Origin: Staphylococcus cohnii subsp. cohnii
GTDB taxonomy: Bacteria > Bacillota > Bacilli > Staphylococcales > Staphylococcaceae
Reading direction: 5' to 3'
Assembly: GCF_002902365.1 (NCBI RefSeq)
Contig: NZ_PPQC01000003.1
Location: 1-46,612 of the forward strand
DNA length: 46,612 nucleotides
Shown: positions 45,511 through 46,612 of the stretch, piece by piece
Layout of the letters: every line of letters starts with the position of its first letter
Position numbering within the stretch: position 1 is the first letter of the stretch
Notes under the pieces: generated by a model
Told to the model about the DNA's origin: nothing
Seen by the model: the letters and a program-made list of their open reading frames with translations, nothing else
The model's database searches: none
Program-made: the position numbers and the translations under genes

Positions 45511-46440
45511 ATGATTTTTTTATATTTAGTAGGAATTGTTGCTGGGATGGTCGTTCCTTTTCAAACTTCGATAAATTCAAGATTAAGTCTTTATACGAAG
45601 TCTTCATTCTATGCATCTACAATTTCTTTTGCTACTGGAACTACCTTTTTAATCTTAATCAATTTAATTACCAACCCACATGTTTTTACTACTGATTTTT
45701 ATAGTAATCAATCATTGAGTTACATATGGTTTGTCGGCGGTATATTAGGTGTTATTTTTCTTACAGGGAATTTATTATTACTGCCGAGATTAGGTGCATC
45801 TTTAACCGTCGTAATGACAGTTGCTGGCCAAATTATTATGGGCGTTACAATTGATACTTTTGGTTGGTTTGGCGCAGATGTAGAGCCTTTTACTATGTTT
45901 AAAGTATTGGGTATTCTCTTTTTAATGCTTGGCATTATACTTATGAATTATGTACGTAGTAATCCCAAAGATAAAAACATGAATGCTCAAGTATATATTT
46001 GGTTGATCATCGGTTTTGTATTCGGCTTTTGTCCACCAATACAAACTGCGATTAATAGCGCATTAGGACAACAATTACATTCATCCATTTTAGCGTCTTT
46101 AATTTCATTTACGATTGGTACAATAGCATTATTCATCCTAACTTTAATCTTCAATAGAACACTTAAGATGAAAGCTTATGATCAGCAAAAAGGCAAATTA
46201 AAACCAATTTATTTCATTGGTGGCATTCTTGGAGTGATTTTTGTCACTACAAATATTATATTGATGCCACACCTAGGTGCTGCTTTAACTACAATTATTG
46301 TGATGTTAGGTCAAATGTTAATGGGTGTAATCATTGATCACTTTGGATTGTTAGGTACTTATGTTAATAAAATTACGAAGCGAAAAATCATTGGCATTGT
46401 AGCTATGATGATTGGTATCGTACTTTTAAGATTATTTTAA
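45511..46440 (+). CDS. YdcZ-type DMT-superfamily membrane transporter (two DUF606 halves)
   Basis: The 309-residue protein has ten helices made of two repeated five-helix halves. GIVAGMVVPFQTSINSRL (8-25) matches GFVFGFCPPIQTAINSAL (about 168-185), and VGGILGVIFLTGNLLLLPRLGASLTVV matches IGGILGVIFVTTNIILMPHLGAALTTI (only the parallels matter). This is an internally duplicated DUF606/YdcZ protein. Substrate unknown. ATG with AGGAGA about 12 bases upstream. It is followed by repeat copy 3 at 46561. Confidence 0.82.
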   Translation: MIFLYLVGIVAGMVVPFQTSINSRLSLYTKSSFYASTISFATGTTFLILINLITNPHVFTTDFYSNQSLSYIWFVGGILGVIFLTGNLLLLPRLGASLTVVMTVAGQIIMGVTIDTFGWFGADVEPFTMFKVLGILFLMLGIILMNYVRSNPKDKNMNAQVYIWLIIGFVFGFCPPIQTAINSALGQQLHSSILASLISFTIGTIALFILTLIFNRTLKMKAYDQQKGKLKPIYFIGGILGVIFVTTNIILMPHLGAALTTIIVMLGQMLMGVIIDHFGLLGTYVNKITKRKIIGIVAMMIGIVLLRLF

Positions 46441-46560
46441 TTAATAATAGCCTAGAACGTAAAATACAATTTTAATATATTCAAAAAAATTATACCCTCT
46501 ACCTTACTCATAATAATAGTCCTTGGGTTTGTTTTAATGATAAGAAGCTAAGACAATTAA

Positions 46561-46612
46561 TTTGATATGCTCCCTTCAAAGTAGACACTTAAAAATGTAA
46601 ACTTTGAAGGGA
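46561..46612 (+). repeat. 53-bp palindromic gene-end repeat, copy 3 (inverted)
   Basis: This is the reverse complement of 1-52, identical apart from truncation at the window end. It lies about 120 bases beyond the stop of the DMT transporter, in the same sense relative to its upstream gene as copies 1 and 2. Confidence 0.8.

Overview
The window is a low-GC Firmicute chromosome segment, almost certainly from a Staphylococcus other than S. aureus. Its gene order follows the S. aureus core from the sarA-proximal mnh2 cluster to sarX, but the proteins I can compare with S. aureus from memory are clearly diverged. I cannot name the species. The window starts and ends inside the same palindromic 53-bp repeat, which also occurs once internally. 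It may therefore be a complete contig whose ends broke in a repeat.

Layout from left to right. (1) 1-5.2 kb: sarX regulator, a gene remnant, a Bax-inhibitor-type membrane protein, an SsaA-like LysM/CHAP wall protein, a non-coding stretch with several hairpins and a tRNA D-arm-like fragment, then the phosphate transporter pair pitR-pit. (2) 5.2-8.5 kb: the graXRS antimicrobial-peptide sensing operon. The vraFG ABC transporter genes that follow graS in S. aureus are not here. A terminator and a 0.74-kb gene-free gap occupy the place. (3) 8.6-12.8 kb: a GNAT acetyltransferase, an esterase, a YkvI-like transporter and a helical protein of unknown function. (4) 13-18.1 kb: dihydroxyacetone kinase operon dhaKLM, with dhaK frameshifted and a perfect cre site in front, and the ferric hydroxamate uptake operon fhuCBG under a Fur box. 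(5) 18.3-24.6 kb: a YitT-like protein, a small RNA gene at the position I recall for S. aureus RsaD, a nupC-type nucleoside transporter with a structured leader, and the divergent abcA/pbp4 pair. (6) 24.8-30.4 kb: wall teichoic acid genes tagD, tagX, tagB, tagG, tagH and tagA. (7) 30.7-34.9 kb: a small M50-like protease, mntR and the manganese importer mntABC, followed by strong hairpins and 64-bp tandem repeats where S. aureus encodes RsaC. (8) 35.4-43.7 kb: a CPA1 Na+/H+ antiporter and the seven-gene Mrp-type mnhABCDEFG2 operon. (9) 43.7-46.4 kb: a tyrosine-recombinase-like protein that has lost catalytic residues, a DUF1659/DUF2922 small-gene pair, a small hypothetical gene and a YdcZ-type DMT transporter.

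The common theme is the cell envelope and ion homeostasis: teichoic acid export, wall hydrolysis and cross-linking, cationic peptide response, Na+/H+ exchange, and Mn, Fe and phosphate uptake. No insertion sequence, prophage or CRISPR array was seen. The most interesting points are the missing vraFG next to graS with a changed GraS sensor loop, the gene-end palindromic repeat family, the RsaD- and RsaC-like RNA loci, the structured nupC leader, and the maintained but apparently dead recombinase.
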